In this document: positions 14,593 through 21,023 of the stretch, one piece after another
How positions within the stretch are numbered: the stretch's first letter is position 1
Layout of the letters: every line of letters begins with the position of its first letter
Source: Dietzia timorensis
GTDB lineage: Bacteria; Actinomycetota; Actinomycetes; Mycobacteriales; Mycobacteriaceae
Direction: 5' to 3'
Length of the DNA: 21,023 nucleotides
NCBI RefSeq assembly: GCF_020742175.1
Contig: NZ_DYXM01000007.1
Coordinates: forward strand, 1-21,023
Translations under genes and position numbers: made by a program
Notes under the pieces: model-generated
What the model was told of the DNA's origin: nothing
The model's input: only the letters and a program-made list of their open reading frames with translations
Databases searched by the model: none

Positions 14593-14598
14593 TAGACT
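14593..14598 (+). promoter_or_regulatory. Candidate -10 element of the SRPBCC gene
   Basis: TAGACT matches the actinobacterial -10 consensus perfectly and lies about 54 nt before the gene's start codon. No convincing -35 is seen. Initiation near 14605 would give a leader of about 47 nt that includes the AAGGAG ribosome binding site. Confidence 0.45.
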
Positions 14599-14651
14599 GG
14601 CGCAGGGCGCGCAGATGACGCGCCGCAAGTCCACGCGAAGGAGAAATGCAC

Positions 14652-15107
14652 GTGGGTAAGGTCCAAGCCCGAAACGAAGCCACTATCGCCGCACCAGCGA
14701 ACGTTGTCGCGGATACGCTGGCGAATTATCAGATCCGCCCGGAGCTCCAGCCGGAGAACTACTCGGCGTTCCGCGTCGTAGCAGGAGGCACGGGTCAGGG
14801 CACGATCGCGGCATGGAATCTCCAAGCCACGAAGAAGCGCTCTCGCGATGTCGAGGCCGTGGTCACCGAGACCGGCGACAAGAACACCGAGTGGACGCTG
14901 TCGGAGGCGGACAAGAACTCGACGATGGTCACCACGTACACGGTGCGCGCCCAGGGCGCGACCTCGTGCACGTTGATCGTCGACACCCAGTGGGACGGCG
15001 CTACCGGCATCGGTGGGTTCTTCGAGCGCACCTTCGCGCCCGGCGGGCTCAAGAAGATCCAGCAGGAGCAGATCGAGGCGCTGCGCGCCCGCGTCTCGTC
15101 GAACTAA
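14652..15107 (+). CDS. SRPBCC-fold (START-like) protein
   Basis: A 151-residue protein has the layout of the SRPBCC helix-grip fold: an N-terminal strand (EATIAAPANVVADTL), a central run of beta strands with alternating polar residues, and a long C-terminal helix with GGFFERTFAPGGLKKIQQEQIEALRARV. Related actinobacterial proteins are annotated as polyketide cyclase or lipid-binding proteins, but no catalytic residues or ligand can be assigned. AAGGAG (14638-14643) is 8 nt before GTG 14652 and only 2 nt before the in-frame ATG 14646, so I prefer the GTG. The gene stands alone and converges on the PH-domain pair, sharing a terminator-like hairpin. Confidence 0.75.
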   Translation: MGKVQARNEATIAAPANVVADTLANYQIRPELQPENYSAFRVVAGGTGQGTIAAWNLQATKKRSRDVEAVVTETGDKNTEWTLSEADKNSTMVTTYTVRAQGATSCTLIVDTQWDGATGIGGFFERTFAPGGLKKIQQEQIEALRARVSSN

Positions 15108-15137
15108 GATCCTCCGCCGTCATACGGCAAAGCTTGC

Positions 15138-15167
15138 GTGGGGCTGCTACTTCGGTAGCCGCCCCAC
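15138..15167. terminator. Convergent-gene hairpin with UUCG tetraloop
   Basis: GTGGGGC-T-GCTAC (15138-15150) pairs with GTAGC-C-GCCCCAC (15155-15167), 12 bp with one mismatch, closing on TTCG. On the plus strand this is the extra-stable C(UUCG)G tetraloop. It lies between the two convergent genes and includes the stop codon of the minus-strand gene (15147-15149). A bidirectional terminator is likely, although neither side has a strong T-tract. Confidence 0.55.
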
Positions 15168-16631
15168 AGCGCTATGTGCGCTCGCCAGTTCGGGGAGGCG
15201 CCGTTGTCGCAGGATCGCGAGCAGGCGGTCCGCGTCGCCGACGTTGAGATCTTCCCCGGCCATGGCTACAGGCCCGGGGACTAGGTCCATGCGGACGGTG
15301 GCGATTCCCAAGCCCTGCTGGATCGGCCCGCGCGAGAGACTGATCTCCTGAATGTGAGCGGGGTCGATGGCGGAGACCCGGCGTCCCAGGCGCCCGGCGT
15401 GCGTGACGACCGCGTGCGGTACGGAGTGTCCGTCCCCGACCAAAGTCAGCCCCTGACGTCGGAGATCGAAGGGCGACACGAGGAGCGCATTCTCGGGGCT
15501 CGTGAAATCGGCACGCGTCCTGCCTTCGGGGCGGGCGTACCCGGCGATCTCGTCGGAGGACAGGGGCCCGACGGCCTCGAACACGCGCACTGCGTCCTCG
15601 AGGGTGCCAACTGGAAGGACGACCGTCGTTCCCGAGGTCTTGTCCTCGCGGTAGCCGGCGACGTCGACGAGGACCTTCCACCACCCGGTGAGCCGCCACA
15701 GCGCCGGTTGGTGGACCTGCACCGCGTGAATCCGGTCGAGCGGAATGGTCTGCCGGCGGCGCTCGGCGAGACCGTATTGGAGATTGAGCTCGCCTGAGTC
15801 GAGGGTTGCGGTGAACTTCCAGCTCTTGTTGAGCACACCGTAGAGCCACGGAACCGCGCCGATGAAGAACGGGATAAGGCCGGTCACGGCCGGCGGGAAC
15901 ACGACGGCGATGAGGGCGACGATGATCACCGCGAGCGCCGACCAGTCGAGCGCCGCTGCCGCGATGGACCGCGTGATCGGGATCGTCGGTACGAGAAGAT
16001 GCCCGCCGTCTGCGTTGACTTCCGCGTCCGGGATTGGGGCGGCTGCCGTCGTGGTCTCGTCAGCACCGGATGCCGAGACGTTCTGGGACGGACCGGGCGC
16101 GGGGGTCTCGTGGGTGCCGTAAGCGCCGGTGGTGCTGCGCACGGTGCCGAGGATCTCCTCGCGCAGGCGAGCCGCTTCTCCGCGGCGGAGAAATTCGATG
16201 GCGACCACCGAATCCGACCCGCCCGCCGTTTCCACACGCACCGCGGCGAGGCCGAAGATTCGTGCGATGAGCGGTTCGACGATGTCGACGGCCTGCACGC
16301 GCTCGAAATGCGCTGACCGTGTCGTACGAGTGACGAGGCCGTGGCGAAGGACTACCTGATCGTCTGTCAGCCGAAACCCTTTGGCGCGCCACCACGGAAG
16401 CGTGGCTGCCCACAACAGGACGATGATGAGCGGGATTCCCGCGACCGCGATGGCGACCGGCAGCCATCCCAGATGACCGGAGAGAAATGTCGCCGCATCG
16501 CGGACGCGAGAAAAGGCATTGAACGCGAATGCCACGACGGCGGCGACGAGCACCGCCCACAGCTCGAGAAGGTTCGTCGCCGGGTGGACCCGTCGCCAAC
16601 CGTCCGCGGACTCCCGGGCGAACACGCTCAC
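15147..16631 (-). CDS. Large membrane protein with three bacterial PH domains (YdbT-like)
   Basis: The 494-residue protein starts at GTG 16631, overlapping the stop of the small PH gene (GTGA). Four membrane segments lie at about 22-42, 57-79, 227-247 and 249-267. Three soluble bPH_2-type units follow, each with the same core pattern: FERVQAVDI...FGLAAVRVETAGG (109-138), LDRIHAVQV...WWKVLVDVAGY (298-327), and PAHIQEISL...LGIATVRMDLVPG (424-453). A Pro/Ala/Thr-rich linker at 170-205 separates the first unit from the second pair of helices. Size and pairing match Bacillus YdbS-YdbT, a pair linked to antimicrobial resistance there. The function here is inferred only from that resemblance. Confidence 0.85.
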   Translation of the reverse strand: MSVFARESADGWRRVHPATNLLELWAVLVAAVVAFAFNAFSRVRDAATFLSGHLGWLPVAIAVAGIPLIIVLLWAATLPWWRAKGFRLTDDQVVLRHGLVTRTTRSAHFERVQAVDIVEPLIARIFGLAAVRVETAGGSDSVVAIEFLRRGEAARLREEILGTVRSTTGAYGTHETPAPGPSQNVSASGADETTTAAAPIPDAEVNADGGHLLVPTIPITRSIAAAALDWSALAVIIVALIAVVFPPAVTGLIPFFIGAVPWLYGVLNKSWKFTATLDSGELNLQYGLAERRRQTIPLDRIHAVQVHQPALWRLTGWWKVLVDVAGYREDKTSGTTVVLPVGTLEDAVRVFEAVGPLSSDEIAGYARPEGRTRADFTSPENALLVSPFDLRRQGLTLVGDGHSVPHAVVTHAGRLGRRVSAIDPAHIQEISLSRGPIQQGLGIATVRMDLVPGPVAMAGEDLNVGDADRLLAILRQRRLPELASAHSAVGRLPK

Positions 16632-17137
16632 AGCCCGCTCATCCTCTCGCGTGCCTTGTCCGCGAGACGCCGGCGCAGTGCGGTTGCCTCGCCGGCGGGC
16701 ATACCGGGAATCGATGAATCCGATGTGCTCGACGCCGTGTTGAGCGTGACTGTTTGAATCCCGAATGCCTGCGCGATGGGCCCTGCCGTGACGTCGACGT
16801 ACTGGATACGCCCGTAGGGAACGACGGTGAACTGATGCCACAACCGGCCTTTGGAGATGAGTAATTCGTCGTCGGTTTCCAGCCAGCCAATTCGTTTCAC
16901 CTGTATCGGCACGATCCACAGGGCGAATGCGGTCAGCGCGATTCCCGCGGCGGCGAGAGCCCACCACACGGGATGAAAGACGAGTGCGAGAACAACGCCC
17001 GCGATGGCGACCACCACGGTGAAGGGCAGCAACGAAAGATAGCGGGACGGAATCAACTTACGACTCACCGGGTTGAGCGATTCGCCCCGGGGATCGTCCG
17101 GTGCTGCGGCGGGTACGGGCGGTTCGTTGTCCGGCAT
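16628..17137 (-). CDS. Small membrane protein with one bacterial PH domain (YdbS-like)
   Basis: Starting at ATG 17137 the product is 169 residues: a Pro-rich cytosolic N-terminus (1-30), two membrane segments (about 34-53 and 58-77), and one bPH_2 domain (about 80-165) with the core YGRIQYVDV...FGIQTVTLNTASS (108-137). That core is the same pattern found three times in the larger partner, whose start overlaps this stop. The two proteins probably form one membrane complex. The start was chosen because a -10-like hexamer sits 6 nt before it; a longer frame reaching 17200 has no ribosome binding site and would run through that hexamer. The gene is divergent from the ABC pair, 122 bp away. Confidence 0.84.
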   Translation of the reverse strand: MPDNEPPVPAAAPDDPRGESLNPVSRKLIPSRYLSLLPFTVVVAIAGVVLALVFHPVWWALAAAGIALTAFALWIVPIQVKRIGWLETDDELLISKGRLWHQFTVVPYGRIQYVDVTAGPIAQAFGIQTVTLNTASSTSDSSIPGMPAGEATALRRRLADKARERMSGL

Positions 17138-17149
17138 GGCCACAGTGTG
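17138..17149 (-). promoter_or_regulatory. Candidate -10 element for a leaderless PH-pair transcript
   Basis: Read on the minus strand, CACACT (17149 to 17144) ends 6 nt before the ATG at 17137. No ribosome binding site lies between them. The same hexamer occurs before trpB. It sits within a TGTGTCACAC-like stretch that is partly self-complementary and could also bind a regulator. Confidence 0.35.
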
Positions 17150-17246
17150 ACACAGCATTCCGCAGACCCCGCCAACTCGGTCGCCGATCGGTGAAGTCAC
17201 TCGTCAGCAGGGATAAATCGCCTCTATCTCTGTCGGGCTGCGTTGG

Positions 17247-17259
17247 TAGTCTGCACAGC
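17247..17259 (+). promoter_or_regulatory. Candidate -10 element for a leaderless ABC-pair transcript
   Basis: TAGTCT (17247-17252) fits TAnnnT and ends 7 nt before GTG 17260. No purine-rich ribosome binding site is present. This supports the GTG as the start over the ATG at 17281. Confidence 0.42.
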
Positions 17260-18837
17260 GTGCCCCGAAACTATCGCAGGATGCCGACGTGGGCCTGGTT
17301 CGTGCCGGAGGTGCCGCCGCAGGAGCCGGGCCTGATCGATGATGCGCGGTGGACGAGCAACGGTCGCGCGGCGTGGGCGCTTCTCATGTCCCATCCGGTC
17401 GCCGTCGTCGTCATCGTCTCCACACTCGCCGTCAACGCATTCATCGGCGCGATGAGCTCGATTGTCATCGGCCGCGGCGTGGAATTCGCTTTCGGGGAGG
17501 GTTCGGCCACTCGAGTTCTGATCCCGTGCGCCGTCATCGCAGGGCTGTTGTTTGTGGGATGGGTGCTGGAGGCGACCGGTGATGCGATGACCGACGTCGC
17601 CCAGGCCCGCACGGTGCATGCTCTACGTTTGTCGTTGACTGAACGACTGTTGCATTCCCGGGAGTCCGGGCTGGCGCCGGGGCACGTGCTCAACACGGTA
17701 GACGAGGATTCGAACCAGGTCGGGGAGCTCAAGCAGTTAATCAATTTCCCGGTGATGATGGTCGGGATGCTCATCGGTGCGGTCGTTCTGCTCGCCCCGA
17801 CTTCGCTGGTCATTTCGCTGCTGCTCGTCCTCGGCGGGGTCTGTACAGCGCTGGCCTCGGTGTTCACTGCGCGCCCGATCTCGAGGATCTCCGCCAAGCG
17901 CCGCGCCGCCGAATCCGACACGGTATCGATGGCCACCGACTATGCGCAGGGTTCCCGCGTGGTCAAGGGGCTCGGCGCGGTCGCGGCGACGGAGACCCGA
18001 TTCCGCGAGGCCACCGACACGGCACTGGGCTTCATGCTCACCGACGCCCGCATCACCGCAACGTTGACCTTCGTACGCCAACTCGTTCCGTCGGTGTTCA
18101 CCGTTGGAGTGGTCGCCTACGCGGCGATGCTCGCGTGGAACGACGAGATAGGGGAGGGCGAGCTCATATCGGTCACGCTCCTCGCCCCGCCCGTCCTCAC
18201 CGTTACCGGTCATTCGCTCGGTTTTCTCACCGAGTTCTGGGCACGTGGGACCACGTCGGCTGGGCGCATTCGCACGCTCGTCGGAGCGCTCCGCCCGCGT
18301 ATTGCCGACGCCGACGACGCGGTGGTCCGCCCGGGACCCGGACTGACTATCTGGTCGCCGCACACCTCGGCCGGGCAGCACGATGCGGCCCGCAGAGCGC
18401 AGCGGCTGAGCACACACGACGACATTCTCGTTCTTCCGCATGCGGTCAACATTTTCGAGGGCACGCTCGCCGACAACATCGATCCCCTGGGCACGGCAGG
18501 CGAGGCGCGGGTCCGCGAAGCCCTCGACGTGGCCGCGTGCGGCGACATCGTGCGCCGCCTCGGTGGCGGCGAGGCCGGCCCGTTGCCGCGAGGCGAAATC
18601 GGCGAGGCCGGCCTCAACCTCTCCGGCGGGCAGCGCCAACGAGTGGCGCTCGCGCGGGCACTGGCGACCGGTGCCGAAACGCTCGTGCTCGACGATCCGA
18701 CGACGGGCCTGGACGCCGTCACCGCGGATGACGTCGCACGTGCCGTGGCGTCATACCGGAAGGGCACGTCGACGGTCATCATCACCTCGTCGCGCGCGTG
18801 GATCGCTGTGGCCGACTCGGTCGAGGAGCTGCGATGA
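17260..18837 (+). CDS. ABC exporter half-transporter with degenerate nucleotide-binding domain
   Basis: The 525-residue protein has an exporter-type membrane domain (segments between about 38 and 330) followed by a shortened nucleotide-binding domain. Present: the signature LSGGQRQRVALARAL (454-468), a Walker B strand TLVLDDPT with Asp479 in place of the catalytic Glu, and a D-loop GLDA (483-486). Absent: the A-loop and any GxxGxGKS/T. Where Walker A should be the sequence reads LTIWSPHTSAGQHDAARR (362-379). The Q-loop Gln is replaced (LVLPHAVNIFEG) and the H-loop His is Ser510. It can offer a signature half-site but not bind ATP in its own Walker A. Its stop overlaps the next gene (ATGA). 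The substrate is unknown. Confidence 0.88.
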   Translation: MPRNYRRMPTWAWFVPEVPPQEPGLIDDARWTSNGRAAWALLMSHPVAVVVIVSTLAVNAFIGAMSSIVIGRGVEFAFGEGSATRVLIPCAVIAGLLFVGWVLEATGDAMTDVAQARTVHALRLSLTERLLHSRESGLAPGHVLNTVDEDSNQVGELKQLINFPVMMVGMLIGAVVLLAPTSLVISLLLVLGGVCTALASVFTARPISRISAKRRAAESDTVSMATDYAQGSRVVKGLGAVAATETRFREATDTALGFMLTDARITATLTFVRQLVPSVFTVGVVAYAAMLAWNDEIGEGELISVTLLAPPVLTVTGHSLGFLTEFWARGTTSAGRIRTLVGALRPRIADADDAVVRPGPGLTIWSPHTSAGQHDAARRAQRLSTHDDILVLPHAVNIFEGTLADNIDPLGTAGEARVREALDVAACGDIVRRLGGGEAGPLPRGEIGEAGLNLSGGQRQRVALARALATGAETLVLDDPTTGLDAVTADDVARAVASYRKGTSTVIITSSRAWIAVADSVEELR

Positions 18838-20663
18838 GCACACCCGCGACGGAAACGCCCGCAACGATCACAAACGACCGGGTCGCCGACGCACTCGCCC
18901 CGGCTCCTTTCGGCGATTCCGTGCGTTACCTGGGCACGCTGCCGTCCCGTCCACGCTTCCGCTGGGTCGTGGCGTTCGCCGTCATCTTCACGATCACGCT
19001 GGTATCCATGATGTTCTCGGCGAACCTTTTCGGCTACGCCGCGGGGATTGTCTCGGGCGAGTCGGTGCCCATCCTCGGTTCCGGAACACGCGGGTTCGCC
19101 CTGCTGCTCTCGGCCATCGCGGTCACCCAATTGGTCGAGTCGGCCGGCCGTGCCTTCGGCATGTGGCTCATCGTGTCCAAGACCAGGCAGATGTCGGTGG
19201 ACCTGCGCCGGGGTGCGCTGTCCGCCGTGTTGCGTGCACCGATCTCGGACGTGCTCACCCTCGGTACGGGCAACGTCATCACGCGCCTGACCAAAGACAT
19301 CGATCAGACCGTCCGCATCATTGGTGGGATCGGTGTGCGCCTCGTCGTCACCATCCTCATGTTCCCGTTCACGATGGTCTCGCTCGCGATCATCGACTGG
19401 CGCTACCTCATCATCTTCGCGATACTCGCGGCGTTGACGGTGCCCATCCTGCGGTCGACGCTTATCGCGATGCGCGACTACTCGAACATCGTGTCCTCGG
19501 CCGAAGCGCGGCGGAACAATCTTCTACTCGACACGATCCGCGGCATCCCTACCTTGCGCGCGATGCGGCTGGACTCGTGGGCCCTCGGCCGGATGCAGAA
19601 GGGCTCGTGGAACGCTGTGCAGGCCAACGCCGACCGCGCTCCGGTGATTACCCGGCTTATCGGCCAAGCCACCTTCGGGTACGGTCTTCTGCTCATCGCT
19701 ACTTTTGTAGTGTCTGCCATTTTGTATGACGCCGGAGAGCTCTCCCTCGGCGCGGCCGCAGCCGCAGCGGTCCTCGTCTCTCGCATGGAGGTTCACATAT
19801 TCAACGTGCTGATGTTCGCCGGCGAGATACAAAAGGCCGCCACGGGCCTCGGTCGTGCCGTTGCGCTCGCCACCCTCGCCGATGGGGCGGCGGACCTCCC
19901 CGAACCGGACGACCTGGACTCCGCACCCGAGATCACCATCTCCGGGCTCGACTTCGCGTACCCGGGCGGGGCGAATGTCCTGGACAACGTCTCGCTCACG
20001 CTGGCCGCCGGCACGACGACAGCGCTCGTCGGCGCTTCTGGGGCAGGAAAATCGACGCTCGCCGCCGTCATCGCGGGGCTGCAACGGCCCACGGGCGGAC
20101 GGATTCGCATCGGCGATGTGGACACTGCGGAAGTTGCCGATGTGTGGACCGCGCGCAACGTCACGCTCATCAGCCAAGAGGTGCATTTGTTCGCCGGCAC
20201 GCTGCGCGAGGATCTGCACATGGCGGCGCCCGGCACCCGGGACGAGGTACTCAAGGCCGCGCTCGCTGAGACCGGTCTCGTCGAGGGCGGGTTGCAGTGG
20301 GACCGGTGGCTGCCACGTGGCCTCGACACGCGCGTAGGGGCCGGGGCCGATGAGCTGGGCCCGGACGTCGTCCAACAGATCTCGCTGGCACGCATTATCC
20401 TTCAAGATCCGCCGGCGCTCATCATGGACGAGGCGACCGCAGAAGCGGGAAGCGACCATGCCCGTGCGCTTGAGCAGGCCGCCGTTCGCGCGGCGTCCGG
20501 GCGCACGTCGCTGGTCGTGGCGCACCGCCTCGATCAGGCCATCGCCGCAGACCGAGTCGTGCTCATGTCGGACGGAGAGATCGTCGAGGACGGGACCCAT
20601 GACGAGCTTGTCGCCATGGGCGGCCGCTACGCGGAGCTCTACGCCCGTTGGTCATCGTCTTGA
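18834..20663 (+). CDS. ABC exporter half-transporter with intact Walker motifs but lost signature
   Basis: The 609-residue partner has a six-helix exporter domain (about 43-340) and a full-length nucleotide-binding domain. A-loop Tyr376, Walker A GASGAGKST (400-408), Q-loop Gln448 in LISQEVHLFAG, Walker B LIMDEAT with Asp532 and Glu533, and H-loop His564 (VVAHRL) are all present. The signature is replaced by LGPDV (508-512), though the following Q..ISLAR is kept, and the SALD D-loop reads AEAG. It therefore lacks exactly the motifs that the upstream subunit retains. GAGGAG (18823-18828) precedes the ATG by 5 nt, and the ATGA overlap implies coupled synthesis. A heterodimeric exporter is the natural reading. 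Confidence 0.92.
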   Translation: MSTPATETPATITNDRVADALAPAPFGDSVRYLGTLPSRPRFRWVVAFAVIFTITLVSMMFSANLFGYAAGIVSGESVPILGSGTRGFALLLSAIAVTQLVESAGRAFGMWLIVSKTRQMSVDLRRGALSAVLRAPISDVLTLGTGNVITRLTKDIDQTVRIIGGIGVRLVVTILMFPFTMVSLAIIDWRYLIIFAILAALTVPILRSTLIAMRDYSNIVSSAEARRNNLLLDTIRGIPTLRAMRLDSWALGRMQKGSWNAVQANADRAPVITRLIGQATFGYGLLLIATFVVSAILYDAGELSLGAAAAAAVLVSRMEVHIFNVLMFAGEIQKAATGLGRAVALATLADGAADLPEPDDLDSAPEITISGLDFAYPGGANVLDNVSLTLAAGTTTALVGASGAGKSTLAAVIAGLQRPTGGRIRIGDVDTAEVADVWTARNVTLISQEVHLFAGTLREDLHMAAPGTRDEVLKAALAETGLVEGGLQWDRWLPRGLDTRVGAGADELGPDVVQQISLARIILQDPPALIMDEATAEAGSDHARALEQAAVRAASGRTSLVVAHRLDQAIAADRVVLMSDGEIVEDGTHDELVAMGGRYAELYARWSSS

Positions 20664-20722
20664 GCGATGAGATGGTCGATTAGCGTCCACGTGGGCGGCG
20701 GGCTCACCTCGTGGAGAAACTA

Positions 20723-20757
20723 TTTACAGACACCAAGGCAGCGGACAGTGTCATCCC
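20723..20757 (+). promoter_or_regulatory. Candidate promoter before the last gene
   Basis: TTTACA (20723-20728) and CAGTGT (20746-20751) are 17 bp apart. The -10 keeps A2 and T6 and ends 6 nt before an ATG at 20758. GACAC (20729-20733) and GTGTC (20748-20752) form an inverted repeat across the spacer and -10, a possible operator. The 211 nt between the ABC gene and the ATG at 20875 also hold a CCACGTGG palindrome (20687-20694) and no clear terminator. Confidence 0.35.
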
Positions 20758-20874
20758 ATGAGCCGCACAGGAAGCATGGCTAGCGTTCTTGATATTCGAG
20801 GTGAACTCTCATCCATCTCCGCCGGCGCACTCGGCGTCCGGCCGGATCACCGTCTCGGATCCAAGGAGCAGCCC

Positions 20875-21023
20875 ATGCACACTAACGACATCATCGTCGA
20901 CAATGTCCCCATCGACGGGGATTTTTCGAAAGCCTGGCCCAAGCTGGTCACCGCCTTTCTGCCCGACGGCGAAACGTCGCAGGCGATCTTCTACGAGGAC
21001 GGGATCATCGAGCCGCTCGGAGG
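20875..21023 (+). CDS. Unrecognised protein, 5' end only
   Basis: An open frame starts at ATG 20875 with AAGGAG (20863-20868) 6 nt upstream and runs off the window after 49 complete codons. The residues begin MHTNDIIVDNVPIDGDFSKA and include AWPKLVTAFLPDGE; the segment is acidic and soluble with no signal peptide or membrane helix. I recognise no domain. The same frame is open back to an ATG at 20758 that lies 6 nt after a promoter-like element, which would add 39 residues. The codons there use many A/T third positions, unlike the rest, so I prefer the ATG at 20875. Its relation to the ABC pair is unknown. Confidence 0.55.
   Translation, partial: MHTNDIIVDNVPIDGDFSKAWPKLVTAFLPDGETSQAIFYEDGIIEPLG

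Noticed and set aside
17138..17200. An N-terminal extension of the small PH protein up to ATG 17200
   Set aside because: The added 21 residues have no ribosome binding site and the frame would pass through the -10-like element; the shorter protein matches the family layout better.
18300..18440. A frameshift hiding a Walker A motif in the first ABC subunit
   Set aside because: I read the other two plus-strand frames here and found no GxxGxGKS/T. The main frame stays open with normal codon bias from the membrane domain into LSGGQ, so the loss looks real.
1..21023. Mobile elements, CRISPR arrays, tRNA or rRNA genes, integration sites
   Set aside because: No transposase-like frame, direct-repeat array, terminal inverted repeats or RNA gene pattern was seen; the gene order looks ancestral rather than acquired.

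Overview
The window is high-G+C DNA with strongly G/C-biased third codon positions. Its gene order is that of an actinobacterium, most likely in the Mycobacteriales (Corynebacterium, Dietzia or a relative). The main support is the run hisB-(MFS)-hisH-priA-impA-hisF-hisI-trpE-(membrane protein)-trpC-trpB-trpA-lgt-pyk, which I recognise as the mycobacterial/corynebacterial histidine-tryptophan neighbourhood. No mobile element, CRISPR array, tRNA or rRNA was seen. Region 1 (1-5426) is the histidine block: the 3' end of hisB, an MFS exporter, hisH, a small two-helix membrane protein, priA, the inositol-monophosphatase-family gene impA, hisF, hisI and a 58-residue tautomerase. Several genes overlap at ATGA-type junctions. 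Region 2 (5478-10923) is the tryptophan block: trpE, a trp-associated four-helix membrane protein, a 187-nt leader with a strong hairpin, trpC, trpB and trpA. No trpF, trpG or trpD is present and trpC carries no TrpF domain. PriA keeps the Arg/Trp residues associated with dual HisA/TrpF activity, so it probably supplies the missing isomerase and links the two pathways. Region 3 (10966-13494) holds lgt (lipoprotein diacylglyceryl transferase) and pyk (pyruvate kinase), closed by an intrinsic terminator. Region 4 (13495-15167) holds a secreted M23 cell-wall peptidase with its own promoter, a hairpin-rich spacer, and a small SRPBCC-fold protein that converges on region 5. Region 5 (15147-17137, minus strand) is an overlapping pair of membrane proteins with bacterial PH domains (YdbS/YdbT-like). 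Region 6 (17260-20663) is an overlapping pair of ABC exporter half-transporters, divergent from the PH pair. The window ends inside an unrecognised gene. The most unusual feature is the ABC pair. The first subunit keeps LSGGQ and the D-loop but has no Walker A, Q-loop Gln or H-loop His. The second keeps Walker A, Q-loop, Walker B Glu and H-loop His but has lost LSGGQ. Together they can form only one composite ATP site. A second recurring theme is leaderless starts: hisH, priA, trpB, pyk, the small PH gene and the first ABC gene each have a -10-like hexamer ending 6-7 nt before the start codon and no convincing ribosome binding site.
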